The position numbers and the translations under genes were made by a program. From Deltaproteobacteria bacterium (GTDB lineage Bacteria > Desulfobacterota > Desulfobaccia > Desulfobaccales > Desulfobaccaceae), in the NCBI GenBank assembly GCA_016874895.1, contig VGSX01000042.1:1-17135 (forward strand): 17,135 nucleotides of DNA, read 5' to 3'. The notes beneath the pieces were generated by a model that saw only the letters and a list, made by a program, of their open reading frames with translations, had not been told where the DNA came from and ran no database searches. Position 1 is the first letter of the stretch. Each line of letters starts with the position of its first letter. Positions 9,101-16,582 of the stretch are shown piece after piece.

Positions 9101-10449
9101 GACTCGGCCAAGGCTCTGGCGGCCTCCAGATCATCCCACTCGACCCGGCGGAACAACAGGGCAATGGGTTCGTCGAATTCATTCTGTCCCTTCAGAAGCG
9201 CCTGCTTTTGCTCTTCGTTGTACCGATCAAGGGGGACCGGCAATTGTCCGTAAAGCAGTTCCCTGGCTGACTCAAGCTGCTCCCGGTTTTCCAACTTCAA
9301 GAGATCGATGGCATGGTGGTCCAGGATATGTTCCCGAATGCGGCTGGAAACGTTGACTAAATCCTGAAAAAGATCGCCCAGGGTTTTGGGGGCATCCTCT
9401 CCTCGAATCCGACGCTGTTCCAGCATACTGTCCACGTTCGCCATCACCACGTTAAACCAGCCGAAGTTGCCGGCGCTCATGGTGTAAGCTGCTTCTACCA
9501 GTCCGGTGGTATACTCCGGCAGCCGGCCCTCTTGAGAGAGAATCTGCACGAAGGTGCTGACATCGCTGAAGCTGTTGGCCGACAATTCCGTCATCTCAAA
9601 GCGTCGGGCCGTGGACTGGATCTCCCGTAATTCGTCGCCAATAGCGGGAGAACAGAGCGCCACATAGCGCAGCCAGGGCAGTTTGCGCCGCGGGTCTTCT
9701 TCCTTGATGGCTTTGCCCATCAGCTTGATCGCCCGCCCGTCCAGTTTTTTCAATTGGTCGGATTCCAGCCCAAAGGTAGCGGCTTCAGCTGCGGTTTCCA
9801 GTTCATCCAGCACCACCAGTATATAGTTGATGCCAAACTGCTTGAGATAGTCATGAGCTGCCTGGCATAAACGCGTCACCAGGGTAGGATCGGTATAGAG
9901 GTCTTCGTCACTGTGACCTGCGGTAACCTCCAAGGCCTCGGCCAGCTTCTGGTGATCAAAGCCTTTCACCAGCAACCGGTCATAGGCCTCCTGGGCGATC
10001 TGCCCCTGAATAGAACTGTCAAACTGCTCCTGGGCGAGCAGCACCAGGGATTTATACAAGCCAAAGGCAAACCAGTTGTCCACGTTATGGTAGTCGTTGG
10101 CAATCTGGCTGTAGCGGATGTAAAGCGCCAGGTACTGATCGCGATCCTTGTCGTCATTGAAAAGTCGCGCCTCTCGCAGCGAGCCGTCCTGGTCACGCAG
10201 ATACCAGCCCTTGGAACTCTCATTTACCTGGGCTATCAGCTCGTAACCCAGGCGGGACTTACCGATGCCCCATTGGGCAATGACCGCAAAAACATGAGCA
10301 AACTTTTCGGCTTCTTCATCCACCAGATGGATAAAATGCTGAAAGGTATCAAAGAACTGGCGTTGTCCGACAATGGGATGTGTTAAGGGATAACTGGAAA
10401 CGCCCCCGGCCGCCCATTTGTGCTGAACTTTGACAGTGTTATCGGCCAT
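6172..10449 (-). CDS. Large P-loop ATPase (1425 aa) with helical, coiled-coil-rich C-terminus
   Basis: The largest protein of the cluster. An N-terminal AAA/STAND-like NTPase domain starts with IVGQRQFF (about 26-33), a common lead-in to such domains. The Walker A is AQWGIGKS (58-65), where the usual first Gly is Ala. The Walker B is LVVLDELE (211-218), with Asp215/Glu216. A sensor-like segment RYVALCSPA follows at about 265-275. The middle (~400-950) has no domain I recognise. From ~1000 to the end the sequence is strongly charged and helical, with probable coiled coils. It is not an SMC: Walker B lies close to Walker A and no C-terminal ABC signature is seen. In role it resembles the big ATPases of multigene methylation-based systems (PglY/BrxC of BREX), but I see no sequence match to them by eye. 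A GCGAGGA lies upstream of the ATG, which is 20 bp after the previous gene. Confidence 0.88.
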   Translation of the reverse strand: MADNTVKVQHKWAAGGVSSYPLTHPIVGQRQFFDTFQHFIHLVDEEAEKFAHVFAVIAQWGIGKSRLGYELIAQVNESSKGWYLRDQDGSLREARLFNDDKDRDQYLALYIRYSQIANDYHNVDNWFAFGLYKSLVLLAQEQFDSSIQGQIAQEAYDRLLVKGFDHQKLAEALEVTAGHSDEDLYTDPTLVTRLCQAAHDYLKQFGINYILVVLDELETAAEAATFGLESDQLKKLDGRAIKLMGKAIKEEDPRRKLPWLRYVALCSPAIGDELREIQSTARRFEMTELSANSFSDVSTFVQILSQEGRLPEYTTGLVEAAYTMSAGNFGWFNVVMANVDSMLEQRRIRGEDAPKTLGDLFQDLVNVSSRIREHILDHHAIDLLKLENREQLESARELLYGQLPVPLDRYNEEQKQALLKGQNEFDEPIALLFRRVEWDDLEAARALAESKFQRDKEYWRLVGVDQPLDLKQLLANLGTYAIHETKGAVRTDGKQTLLIPLRQSDFVQLIALLYPHPAAEDVARALWRKFLGSQDIQEEDATHIAPSMAMINRLDLRHRQQGQKTLVLRDPDMGEAHRQALAARKGEKDASRARAVLVGAMRVLDQNWEYDPVPSGMGEEDTVAIATATKTKHSPTGGLVTLDGLKLHPQGRLVLAWVKNLEELERLCRLAAGQFTDQGRFPVVAFTSSRALVDQFNAPTTAVIKNAPSYLMVYQLSSTEENALYQVGLPRSGWNGFELNNHVFTSSFTNRLQGIIRPFMLAVIDWRRKLDLMGRIAWPLRASGNLNEKELETLVKGWCHLRLEGAEPLSLADLDENSPVNVKDLISVLAKLRIPPKARAAGYGDDERALMFSGFDDSAQLQFPSFLSALIRRLVVDKNPWTFEAAKKEWFWGYTWEGVKERTIYQEWMNLLCEMQFAEESKTSGKGLNDYKLRTWSQLNNMQVEASNWLNGEYGQIVTKMEIVFGEGRVQDLFGPEGSAKVGAKTKKARQLLTEARDSLSTLEIKETASLFQKSPEEIVGELCACSSHRREVIRKVDFVFNKDRYQQMKHDENIRTLNFDDDNQELWRRIRRAELFIKYLRDADKKIRTRVEKLQQEIKENVPDTFPVALFTLSLEKITHILDAARSVAAGGGQTIKVQVSEPGTLHYYLRDLQIGEASAALDKLAGEVGIDLRTGQETSLEEIEGQILRAFRTLRKTHGELRDMLASQDDKLAEISTQLTNAPEDFAYPESLPPLETLIAKPELIQDELEENRTEDVDRLRKDHDNQARLGNFQPLMEKAIRLFDSPKRSMQVLAGQIQTVENAITDYRRKLLENPKLSASFVAINALNRIKRKEPAAEITLPTLEKQSSLKECVQFIQNRLADWEKEGNEFLKETEVAFDRWSQIVEAIGAGKDFDLESKESESLITYGFLRRTYSLGGSFS

Positions 10450-10469
10450 ATTAGTGGTCCTCGCTAAGG

Positions 10470-11699
10470 TTAAACATCATCCGCTGTATGCTGCTTTTCC
10501 GGTTCTGCCTTCATAAACCCTCCCTCAAGTTCGGCCAGGCAGCCGTTGAAGTCGTCATGCACAATCCACTTGGCCAGCTTCCGCTGCCGGTCGCCGAACA
10601 AGCCGCGGCCATGCCGGGCCTGCCCGGGTTCGGCCGCCAGAATCTCAATCGCGCCCTTTTTTAAAGCACAAGACATGAGGGCATCCATCCAGCCGACAAA
10701 TTCCTCGGGGCTGACAGACTGACCAGGGTGGATCTCCTCATACAGTTTCCGCAGTGCCTTTTCAACCGGGACAAATCCCCGCAGATCAGCTTCCCTGGCC
10801 ATAATCCGGCGCAGCCGGGCGCCAGGCTCAAGCTGTGCTTTGGGGCCGGACTCCAGGCTCGCCTCTCTTAAAATCTCCACCGGCAGCCGTAGATCCCCGT
10901 CCTCAACCAGCCACCCCAGGTAATCAAAAAGGTAGAGAGGAGCCTTAAAGGGCGCCCAGGAAAAATCATCCCGCCGGGAGTCCCGGGTAAGCACCTGGGG
11001 ATGCAGCCGGATTTTATAGTGATTGCCAAAAGACTGATTGCCAAAAGTTTGGTCCTTTATTTTCCCCTCTCCCCTTGAGGGGAGAGGGTCAGGGTGAGGG
11101 GTGACTAGATCAGTACTTTTGGCAATGGCTCTATCAGTTGCGGTCTCCTCAGGAAGCCAGGCTTGGGCGCAGAGGGTTTCTATTCCAGAAAACCAGTCAG
11201 CTTCTTCGGTAAAATGGTGCAGCCTGAGTGATGCGCCGGCGGTCAATTTCCCCCGCCCCTTCCGTAAACTACGCCAGCCGGAAAGGGCCCAGTCGCCTCG
11301 AAGCAATCGAGTCACCAGGAGTCTGATCCAGGGACTCCGCTGCAAAAGGGTTATACCTAATGATGTAAGGGCTTCCCGGTCCTCCAGGTCATCGGCGAGC
11401 AATGGCTTGGCGAACTCTGTCAGGCGCCATCCCTTCTGCTCGAAGTCGTATTCCAGAAATCCCACGCCCAGCAGAAAGGTACGATCACTCTCGTGAGACA
11501 TACCGAACAGGCCTAAAATCGACCGGCGGGACATAACCTGTTTCAAGCTGTGCTCCCAGAGGCTGCGCGGCGTGCCGCGAATGATGCCGTTCTTTTCTTC
11601 CAACTCGGCCAGCGCCTTTATTCCCCGTCGCCAGCACTCCGGGTCCCGTTCCTCAGTCCAGAAGGAGGGGCGCTCCAAATAAAGGGTCTGGTCTTTCAT
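10470..11699 (-). CDS. Unrecognised 409-aa protein containing an in-frame repeat insertion
   Basis: I do not recognise a family. The N-terminal part (MKDQTLYLERPSFW...) is hydrophilic and helical, with LLGVGFLEYDFEQKGWRLTEF near residues 75-97 having a winged-helix-like pattern, so a DNA-binding or adaptor role is possible but unproven. Residues 200-213 (TPHPDPLPSRGEGK) are the translation of a dispersed palindromic repeat and interrupt the protein in frame. They are followed by a short duplicated FGNQS/FGNH segment. The start at 11699 is chosen because its ATG overlaps the preceding gene's TGA (ATGA) and a GAGAGAGG lies just upstream. A longer open frame up to 11840 lies entirely within the preceding gene and its residues look non-coding. 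The gene is followed by the large ATPase after 20 bp. Confidence 0.85.
   Translation of the reverse strand: MKDQTLYLERPSFWTEERDPECWRRGIKALAELEEKNGIIRGTPRSLWEHSLKQVMSRRSILGLFGMSHESDRTFLLGVGFLEYDFEQKGWRLTEFAKPLLADDLEDREALTSLGITLLQRSPWIRLLVTRLLRGDWALSGWRSLRKGRGKLTAGASLRLHHFTEEADWFSGIETLCAQAWLPEETATDRAIAKSTDLVTPHPDPLPSRGEGKIKDQTFGNQSFGNHYKIRLHPQVLTRDSRRDDFSWAPFKAPLYLFDYLGWLVEDGDLRLPVEILREASLESGPKAQLEPGARLRRIMAREADLRGFVPVEKALRKLYEEIHPGQSVSPEEFVGWMDALMSCALKKGAIEILAAEPGQARHGRGLFGDRQRKLAKWIVHDDFNGCLAELEGGFMKAEPEKQHTADDV
11021..11050. repeat. Tandem duplication of a 15-bp unit
   Basis: Two copies of gattgccaaaag start at 11021 and 11036, a 15-bp period, giving the repeated residues FGNQS/FGNH in the 409-aa protein. 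The second copy also has an inverted partner, cttttggcaat at 11116-11126, on the far side of the palindromic repeat. Together these look like the edges or scars of the inserted element. Confidence 0.65.
11064..11101 (-). repeat. PHPNPLP-type palindromic repeat inserted in a coding sequence
   Basis: The plus strand shows ccctctcccc (11065-11074), a ttga centre, then ggggagaggg (11079-11088), followed by tcagggtgagggg. This is the well-known dispersed repeat whose translation reads 'PHPNPLP.GEG'; here it reads PHPDPLPSRGEG. It lies inside the 409-aa gene, keeps the reading frame, and is flanked by an 11-bp inverted repeat (11037-11047 and 11116-11126). The element can form a 10-11 bp hairpin in the mRNA. 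Confidence 0.85.
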
Positions 11700-12880
11700 G
11701 CGGCAGCCTCTCTCTCCTCGGTGATGAGACCGGCCAGAGCCAGGCGCTGCTTGGCCCACTCTTCGCAAGTCCGGCGCAGTGACATGGTGACCCGGGCTCC
11801 ATTCCGGTAAAAATAGCGGCTGCCCCGGGCCCGGTAGCAAAGATCGGAAAACGCGGGGTGGATGCGGTATCCGTGGTTGCGGCCGGCCTGTCCCGATTCG
11901 AAGGTCCAGATTTCATGGGTTAACAAGGTCTGGATTACCGGTGCAACCATAGCGTCCATGGCTTCCTTGGAAATCTCCGCCGTTAGCAGGGCAATGCCCA
12001 GATCGTCCAGGGAACGCACCAGCAGCTCCCCCAGGGATCCGCACTGCACCTCGGTGCCATCCGGTCCCATGACCACCACGTTAACCTGCCTGGGCTGGTA
12101 AAAAGTTGCCAGCTGGTCGCCTTTCAGTTCCAGGGCGAGCCCTCCGGCAATCCGTTCCGCCTGCCAAGCCTCCTGCATGAAAACCAACTGCCCCAGCCAA
12201 AAGATCCAGGGCCTGGCTAAAGCCCACACCATGGGAGCTTCGGGCTCCTTCTTGGTCAGGGGCGCCAGGGAACCACTCAATAGAGCTGACACTTCGCTTA
12301 TCGGCTCGACACCGGGAGGCAGGAGCACTCGTCCCGTCACCCAATTGCCGCTGGGGTCCTGCCCCTGGACGTCGGAAAGAGCGGCAGGTTCTTTGATGGG
12401 GGGATCGGCAAGGATGGCCCCCGCCGCGGCGATGGCCCGCAGAATTTTGGGGGCCGAGACTGCTTCCTGGGCCGGCGCTCCCAGGATCTCCCGCTCCAGG
12501 TCGGCAAAAGGTGTCGGCGCCAGGCTCCGTTCCTCCCAGACCCTGACGGCCGCTTCCGCCGCCGGGCCCACCTGATCAATACCGTTCATCAAGGCCGAAG
12601 CATCCTGCCGTATCCCCATTTCTGCCAGCCGGGCGCAAACTACATGTAGCCATGATTCATAGACTTCCGGGTACAGGGCAAACATCCCGGCTTCGGCTTC
12701 CTTCTGCCCCAATAGCCGCAGCATCCGGACCAGGCGCGGCGTGGCCACAGCGCGCTGGCCATCCTCAGACGGCCGGACCACGCCCAGCCGGCGCATGTCC
12801 TCAAATCCGGTGAGATCGTTGACCGCGGCCTCCCCAAATTTCAATAGTTGGCGAACGGCTGCCAGGGTAAGGCGGTTCAT
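11696..12880 (-). CDS. Unrecognised 394-aa protein of the methylase-ATPase operon
   Basis: No family recognised. The protein is mostly helical and Ala/Leu-rich, with an N-terminal segment (about residues 1-60, RLTLAAVRQLLKFGEAAV ... RLVRMLRLLGQ) that could be a helical or winged-helix DNA-binding region. Ala-rich helices follow, and a strand-rich section near 255-290 (residues like QVNVVVMGPDGTEVQCG). A hydrophobic stretch around IFWLGQLVFMQ is too short and isolated to call a membrane segment. There is no Walker, kinase, phosphatase or nuclease motif that I can see. Its ATG at 12880 overlaps the HsdS gene's TGA by ATGA, and its end overlaps the 409-aa gene the same way. Tight coupling to both suggests the 394- and 409-aa proteins act with the methylase complex (inference). 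Confidence 0.85.
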   Translation of the reverse strand: MNRLTLAAVRQLLKFGEAAVNDLTGFEDMRRLGVVRPSEDGQRAVATPRLVRMLRLLGQKEAEAGMFALYPEVYESWLHVVCARLAEMGIRQDASALMNGIDQVGPAAEAAVRVWEERSLAPTPFADLEREILGAPAQEAVSAPKILRAIAAAGAILADPPIKEPAALSDVQGQDPSGNWVTGRVLLPPGVEPISEVSALLSGSLAPLTKKEPEAPMVWALARPWIFWLGQLVFMQEAWQAERIAGGLALELKGDQLATFYQPRQVNVVVMGPDGTEVQCGSLGELLVRSLDDLGIALLTAEISKEAMDAMVAPVIQTLLTHEIWTFESGQAGRNHGYRIHPAFSDLCYRARGSRYFYRNGARVTMSLRRTCEEWAKQRLALAGLITEEREAAA

Positions 12881-14439
12881 GCCTCGTCCTCCGGCGTCTC
12901 CAAGGTATCCAGGGCCTCGTAGAGCTTGTCAAGATCCGGGAAAAGGGACGGCTCCCCAGCTACATTTATGCCCTTTCGGGTCAGCCGGCTTAATATCTCC
13001 CGGTCTGCTGTCCGGTCTCCCGCCTCCAGGGATTTTTGGGCGGCAATCAGGTCGGATTCGGTTAGATGACCATCAATGAGGGCTTCAACGAGGAGTTTGG
13101 CTGCTGTGGTTAAACGAGTACTGTGAGTGAAACAACCTCCTGCCAAATCCATCTTATCATCTTGTTTGAACCAATCCGTCTTTTCCTTACCTGTCAAAGT
13201 GGGAACAGGAATCCTTAAAATCCGAACATCTTCAGGGTAAGAATGAGCAGTTATGCCGCGAATGGTTGATTGAATTTGAATAAAACCAATTTTTGTGAGG
13301 AGATAGCATCGAACATATGATGCCGGAACTTTATCTCGATCCAGTCTAATCAGCATGACTTCGGTAGACGGGAGAAAATCATCCTCAGAATGACAGTAGG
13401 TAATTTGCCTCCCAATATAGCTTTTATTATGGGCAGCATTGCAAAAAAGAATATCATGAGTTTTGGTGAACTTTTCTCTTTTGGATGGAGCAGAAACCAG
13501 TCTTGGTTCTCCTTTAAGAAAAGTTGAACTCAGATTGGCTACGGTAATTTGACCAATAGCATTTGCGGCATCCTCAGATGGCCCCATCGTATTTCCATTT
13601 GTAACGAGTTCTGATAAGTCAGCTAACTTATGTACTTCAAGGTTAAAAGACTTCATATAATCTTCGACGACAGCCGGATAGAAGTGTGCATCCAGACGGT
13701 CAGAGAGGATTGCAACTGGAGTCATTCGTGATTTACGGGCATAATTAAAACCCGACTGGCTAGGGATCAATGCATTATGAAAAGAAAATACTTCTTCCTC
13801 CAACTTCTGAGCTTGTGCCCGCAGCCACTCCGCCTGCCGCACCTTATTACCAATGTAGATTTGGGCTGGAGAAGCAATTTCTAAAAGGGGTATTCGCCTG
13901 AAATTGAACAAGTAAACGTGCTGCTGAACGGCACCTCCCCCTTCCTTTCGAAGAAAAGCTTGTAAGTACTTAGATGTGAACCATGCTCCTACGAAGTAGT
14001 TATCAAAGCCTGCAGGGCTGGGATTGAATTTTATGGTATCTTGATTTGAGTTTGCATAGGGAATGCTTTTGGGTAAAATTGCACATGGGCCAATAGTCCC
14101 TGAAGTAGCTACGATAATATCGCCAGACTTCAACTGTGACTTTGCGAGGAGTGTATGTGTATTTTTTGTGACGTACCTTAGTCCTTCGATCTCTAAAAGA
14201 GGGCTTCCAAGATTTTCTGCTTTTAGATATGGAATTCCAAAATCTTTTGAAGACCATTCAATCTCATTACATAGGGCGTAGGCACCGAATTGCCAAGGCT
14301 CACAGACGTTTCCCAGAGGGAAATATTTTAATCCTGAAGCATCAAGGATATTTTTACTATGAAAAAATTCTGGTGAATAAAAACCCGTATCTAGGCGCTC
14401 TTCGGTTAAGTCCTCTACTGACACTCTAACACAAGGCAT
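12877..14439 (-). CDS. hsdS: Type I-like DNA specificity subunit (HsdS) with two target-recognition domains
   Basis: HsdS reads a split DNA target and directs the methylase to it. The 520-aa protein shows two tandem units, each beginning with a RLDxxFY motif (RLDTGFY at 15-21, RLDAHFY at 248-254). Unit 1 contains GDIIVATSGTIG (106-117), a hallmark of these domains, and ends in a coiled-coil spacer (KVRQAEWLRAQAQKLEEE, about 199-216). Unit 2 has the matching HDILFCNAAHNKSYIG (329-342). Residues ~440-520 are a helical tail rich in acidic residues. The start at 14439 lies 2 bp after the methylase stop, with GAGGGG upstream. The coding sequence is much poorer in GC (about 30% by hand count in two 60-bp lines) than both neighbours (about 68-72%) until about position 13120. 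The tail is GC-rich again, which suggests exchange of the recognition region. Confidence 0.95.
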   Translation of the reverse strand: MPCVRVSVEDLTEERLDTGFYSPEFFHSKNILDASGLKYFPLGNVCEPWQFGAYALCNEIEWSSKDFGIPYLKAENLGSPLLEIEGLRYVTKNTHTLLAKSQLKSGDIIVATSGTIGPCAILPKSIPYANSNQDTIKFNPSPAGFDNYFVGAWFTSKYLQAFLRKEGGGAVQQHVYLFNFRRIPLLEIASPAQIYIGNKVRQAEWLRAQAQKLEEEVFSFHNALIPSQSGFNYARKSRMTPVAILSDRLDAHFYPAVVEDYMKSFNLEVHKLADLSELVTNGNTMGPSEDAANAIGQITVANLSSTFLKGEPRLVSAPSKREKFTKTHDILFCNAAHNKSYIGRQITYCHSEDDFLPSTEVMLIRLDRDKVPASYVRCYLLTKIGFIQIQSTIRGITAHSYPEDVRILRIPVPTLTGKEKTDWFKQDDKMDLAGGCFTHSTRLTTAAKLLVEALIDGHLTESDLIAAQKSLEAGDRTADREILSRLTRKGINVAGEPSLFPDLDKLYEALDTLETPEDEA

Positions 14440-14441
14440 CT

Positions 14442-16484
14442 CTATTCCCCTCTCACATATGCCCCAACAATCGTCGCAAGGTCGTTAGGAACACCACTGC
14501 TGTGATCCTCGACATTGTTTTTCACCACATAACCCAACGTATCCGCCACGGCCATGAACACATCCGTCTGAGGCTCATCCAGAAAATGGTCCGGGGCGTC
14601 GGGCCGGGCCTTCCGTTTCCGCAGGTATAGGATGCTGGTTTTGGCCCCCGTGCCGGAGAGCTTGAAGGCGTCGGCCGGCAGGCTGATGACCGCCTTGACA
14701 ATGGCCTTGCCGCCGTGGAATTGGCCTGTCTGTTCGTCCTTTGTACCCATGATGTACTCCCGCACATATCGGTCGGAAGAATTGCACAAAACTCCGTCCG
14801 GCAGGATGATCAACAACCTGCCGCCGGGCTTGAGCAATTGCAGGCAGCGGTCGATAAAGAGCACGGCCGGATCGATGGTGGCCGCAGCCTCTTTCCACAC
14901 CCCCTTTTTGCTGGGCTTGCCGCCCAAAGCCAGTCCTTTTGTGGTGGGCGAATAATCGAACCCGCCGCCGCTGCCGTCCCGGGGGGTGAGGTCGGAGCGG
15001 AAAAATTCCAGGATCTTGGCCATGTCATTTTCATGGGCCTTTTTAGCCTCGCCGTGGTTCTTGCCGAACTTGGGCGTGCCGAAAGGGGGATTGGTGCAGA
15101 TCAGGTCAAAACTGCACGGCTTAAGCTGATCAGTGGTCAGCGAGTTGGAGGTATAAAAGATGCGGGCCTTGTTGGCGCCCAGAAGCGCCATATTGACCCG
15201 GGCCAGGGTCACCATCATGGGGGCGGAATCAGCCCCCACAAAACTGTGCTGCAGCATATCCTGAAATAGTTTTTCCCGCCGGACGTCCTGGGAGGTTTCT
15301 CTGCCGTAAATGCCGGCCAGGGCGCGCTCCAGGTAGCCCATGGCCACGGCCCCGAAGCCGTAGCTGCCGCAGGCCGGGTCAGCGAACCGGAAGGTGGGAG
15401 TGCCGTCAGCCTCCCGGGCGGTCAAAATCTCCGGCGATTCCTCCAGGATGTCATGAAAGGCGATGGCCAGCATGGCCTGCTTGACCGGGGCCGGCGTGAG
15501 GTAAATGCCCAACCCGCCCTTGGACTCAAAATTGGCCCGTAAAAAGACGTCGAACACGCGGCCCAGCACATCAGCGGCGATGTCGGCCAGGGTGCCCGCA
15601 GGTTTTACGGTCTGGTTCTGATTGTCCGTGACCGGCCCCAGGTTCTGGATCAGGTCCAGCAGAGATCGGTAGTTGCCAGGCTGGGAGAGCTCCAGGTGCT
15701 GGTTTTTGTCGAAGATGGGATGGGATTCACCCACATCGTCGGTGACCACGTAATCGGGATGGCTTTTGAAATGCTCGAACGCCGCCTGAATCTGCGCCAC
15801 CGCCTTCTTCTGGTGCTTTTCCACATATTCGACCGTAAAGATATCGGCCAGGTTGAGCTGGGTGCCATCTGGCATTGTGAAGTTCAGGCTTTGGCGGTCG
15901 TGGTGCAGGCGGAAGGATTCCAGAAAGAGCAGCTTGGCGACTTCCAGGATAATGTCGTTCTTGCCGGAGACCCGGTCCTTGTCGATCTGGTAGACCCGCT
16001 CATGAAAAGCATTGAAGCCGTTCATCAGCCGGTTATACATCCGCATGGACCACCGGTAGGTCGGGTCTGCCTTGATGCGCTTGTAATCGTTAATTTCCGC
16101 CAGCTCCGGTAGGCGGTCGATTTCATGGGGCGGGAAGGACAGGTCGAAAAAGGCTTCGTGTTGGCCATCGGCAACGAAGCCGAATTGCGGGTACTTATCT
16201 TCCGGGGTATCCGGTGAAGGCATTTCATACGAGAGCCGCTGGACCTCGTTAGCATTGGCCCGCTCCCAGGCCTCTTTGGGCAGGGCCAGGGCAAAAATGC
16301 GCGGGGTCTCCACCCCTTGGTGCATGCCCCAATGAATCGCCGCGGCCACTCCCGGTTCCTCACTCTTCAGCGCCACTTCAGAGTTGTAACCTTTAATCTT
16401 CAATTCAGCGGCTAGCACCTTCAATGTCTGCGCCGCCGCCTGCTCGGGAGTGAGTTCCTGGGATTGGTCTTTTGTCTTGGCCAT
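14442..16484 (-). CDS. hsdM: N6-adenine DNA methylase, HsdM type
   Basis: Transfers methyl groups from S-adenosylmethionine to adenine in DNA, working with the HsdS product encoded 2 bp downstream. In the 680-aa protein the helical N-terminal region (to about residue 320) is followed by GIYLTPAPVKQAM (326-338), the usual lead into the catalytic domain. Motif I (SAM binding) is FADPACGSYGFG (367-378). Motif IV (catalytic) is CTNPPFG (463-469). RLLIILPDGVL (near 558) is another typical HsdM segment. The order of motifs is that of gamma-type amino-methylases. One oddity: a Tyr stands where the family usually has Gly in 'DPxCGSG', which may or may not matter. The protein is longer than classical HsdM (about 500-530 aa), mostly in its N-terminus. 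A ribosome binding site (AAAGGA) lies about 10 nt before the ATG at 16484. Confidence 0.97.
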   Translation of the reverse strand: MAKTKDQSQELTPEQAAAQTLKVLAAELKIKGYNSEVALKSEEPGVAAAIHWGMHQGVETPRIFALALPKEAWERANANEVQRLSYEMPSPDTPEDKYPQFGFVADGQHEAFFDLSFPPHEIDRLPELAEINDYKRIKADPTYRWSMRMYNRLMNGFNAFHERVYQIDKDRVSGKNDIILEVAKLLFLESFRLHHDRQSLNFTMPDGTQLNLADIFTVEYVEKHQKKAVAQIQAAFEHFKSHPDYVVTDDVGESHPIFDKNQHLELSQPGNYRSLLDLIQNLGPVTDNQNQTVKPAGTLADIAADVLGRVFDVFLRANFESKGGLGIYLTPAPVKQAMLAIAFHDILEESPEILTAREADGTPTFRFADPACGSYGFGAVAMGYLERALAGIYGRETSQDVRREKLFQDMLQHSFVGADSAPMMVTLARVNMALLGANKARIFYTSNSLTTDQLKPCSFDLICTNPPFGTPKFGKNHGEAKKAHENDMAKILEFFRSDLTPRDGSGGGFDYSPTTKGLALGGKPSKKGVWKEAAATIDPAVLFIDRCLQLLKPGGRLLIILPDGVLCNSSDRYVREYIMGTKDEQTGQFHGGKAIVKAVISLPADAFKLSGTGAKTSILYLRKRKARPDAPDHFLDEPQTDVFMAVADTLGYVVKNNVEDHSSGVPNDLATIVGAYVRGE

Positions 16485-16582
16485 GACTTTCGCGTCCTTT
16501 CTTTTGCTACAAAATTACCGGAGTGTTATGAAGGTGATCAAAAAGCCCGTTGATGCTCAGGGCCCAGTTGGCACGGTCGCCT
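16485..16582 (-). other. Short gap before the methylase gene; possible promoter or gene remnant
   Basis: This is the largest gap inside the cluster. Reading the minus strand, TTGATC with TAATTT 18 bp later is a poor match to a sigma-70 promoter, so a second transcription start is possible but not shown. The same stretch is open in one frame (16507-16596) and encodes a sensible-looking peptide with no start codon. Confidence 0.35.

Noticed and set aside
9913..10386. 157-aa plus-strand frame opposite the ATPase gene
   Set aside because: Antisense shadow of a well-supported gene with Walker motifs on the minus strand.
6172..10449. SMC/Wadjet-type (JetC) protein
   Set aside because: Walker B follows Walker A within about 150 residues and there is no C-terminal ABC signature.
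11700..11840. N-terminal extension of the 409-aa protein
   Set aside because: Lies wholly inside the preceding gene; the ATG at 11699 has both a ribosome binding site and an ATGA overlap.
10470..12880. PglZ-type phosphatase expected for a BREX system
   Set aside because: Neither unknown protein shows metal-binding alkaline-phosphatase motifs by eye, so BREX is not supported.
14715..15269. 184-aa plus-strand frame opposite hsdM
   Set aside because: Antisense shadow in GC-rich coding sequence; the minus strand carries clear methylase motifs.
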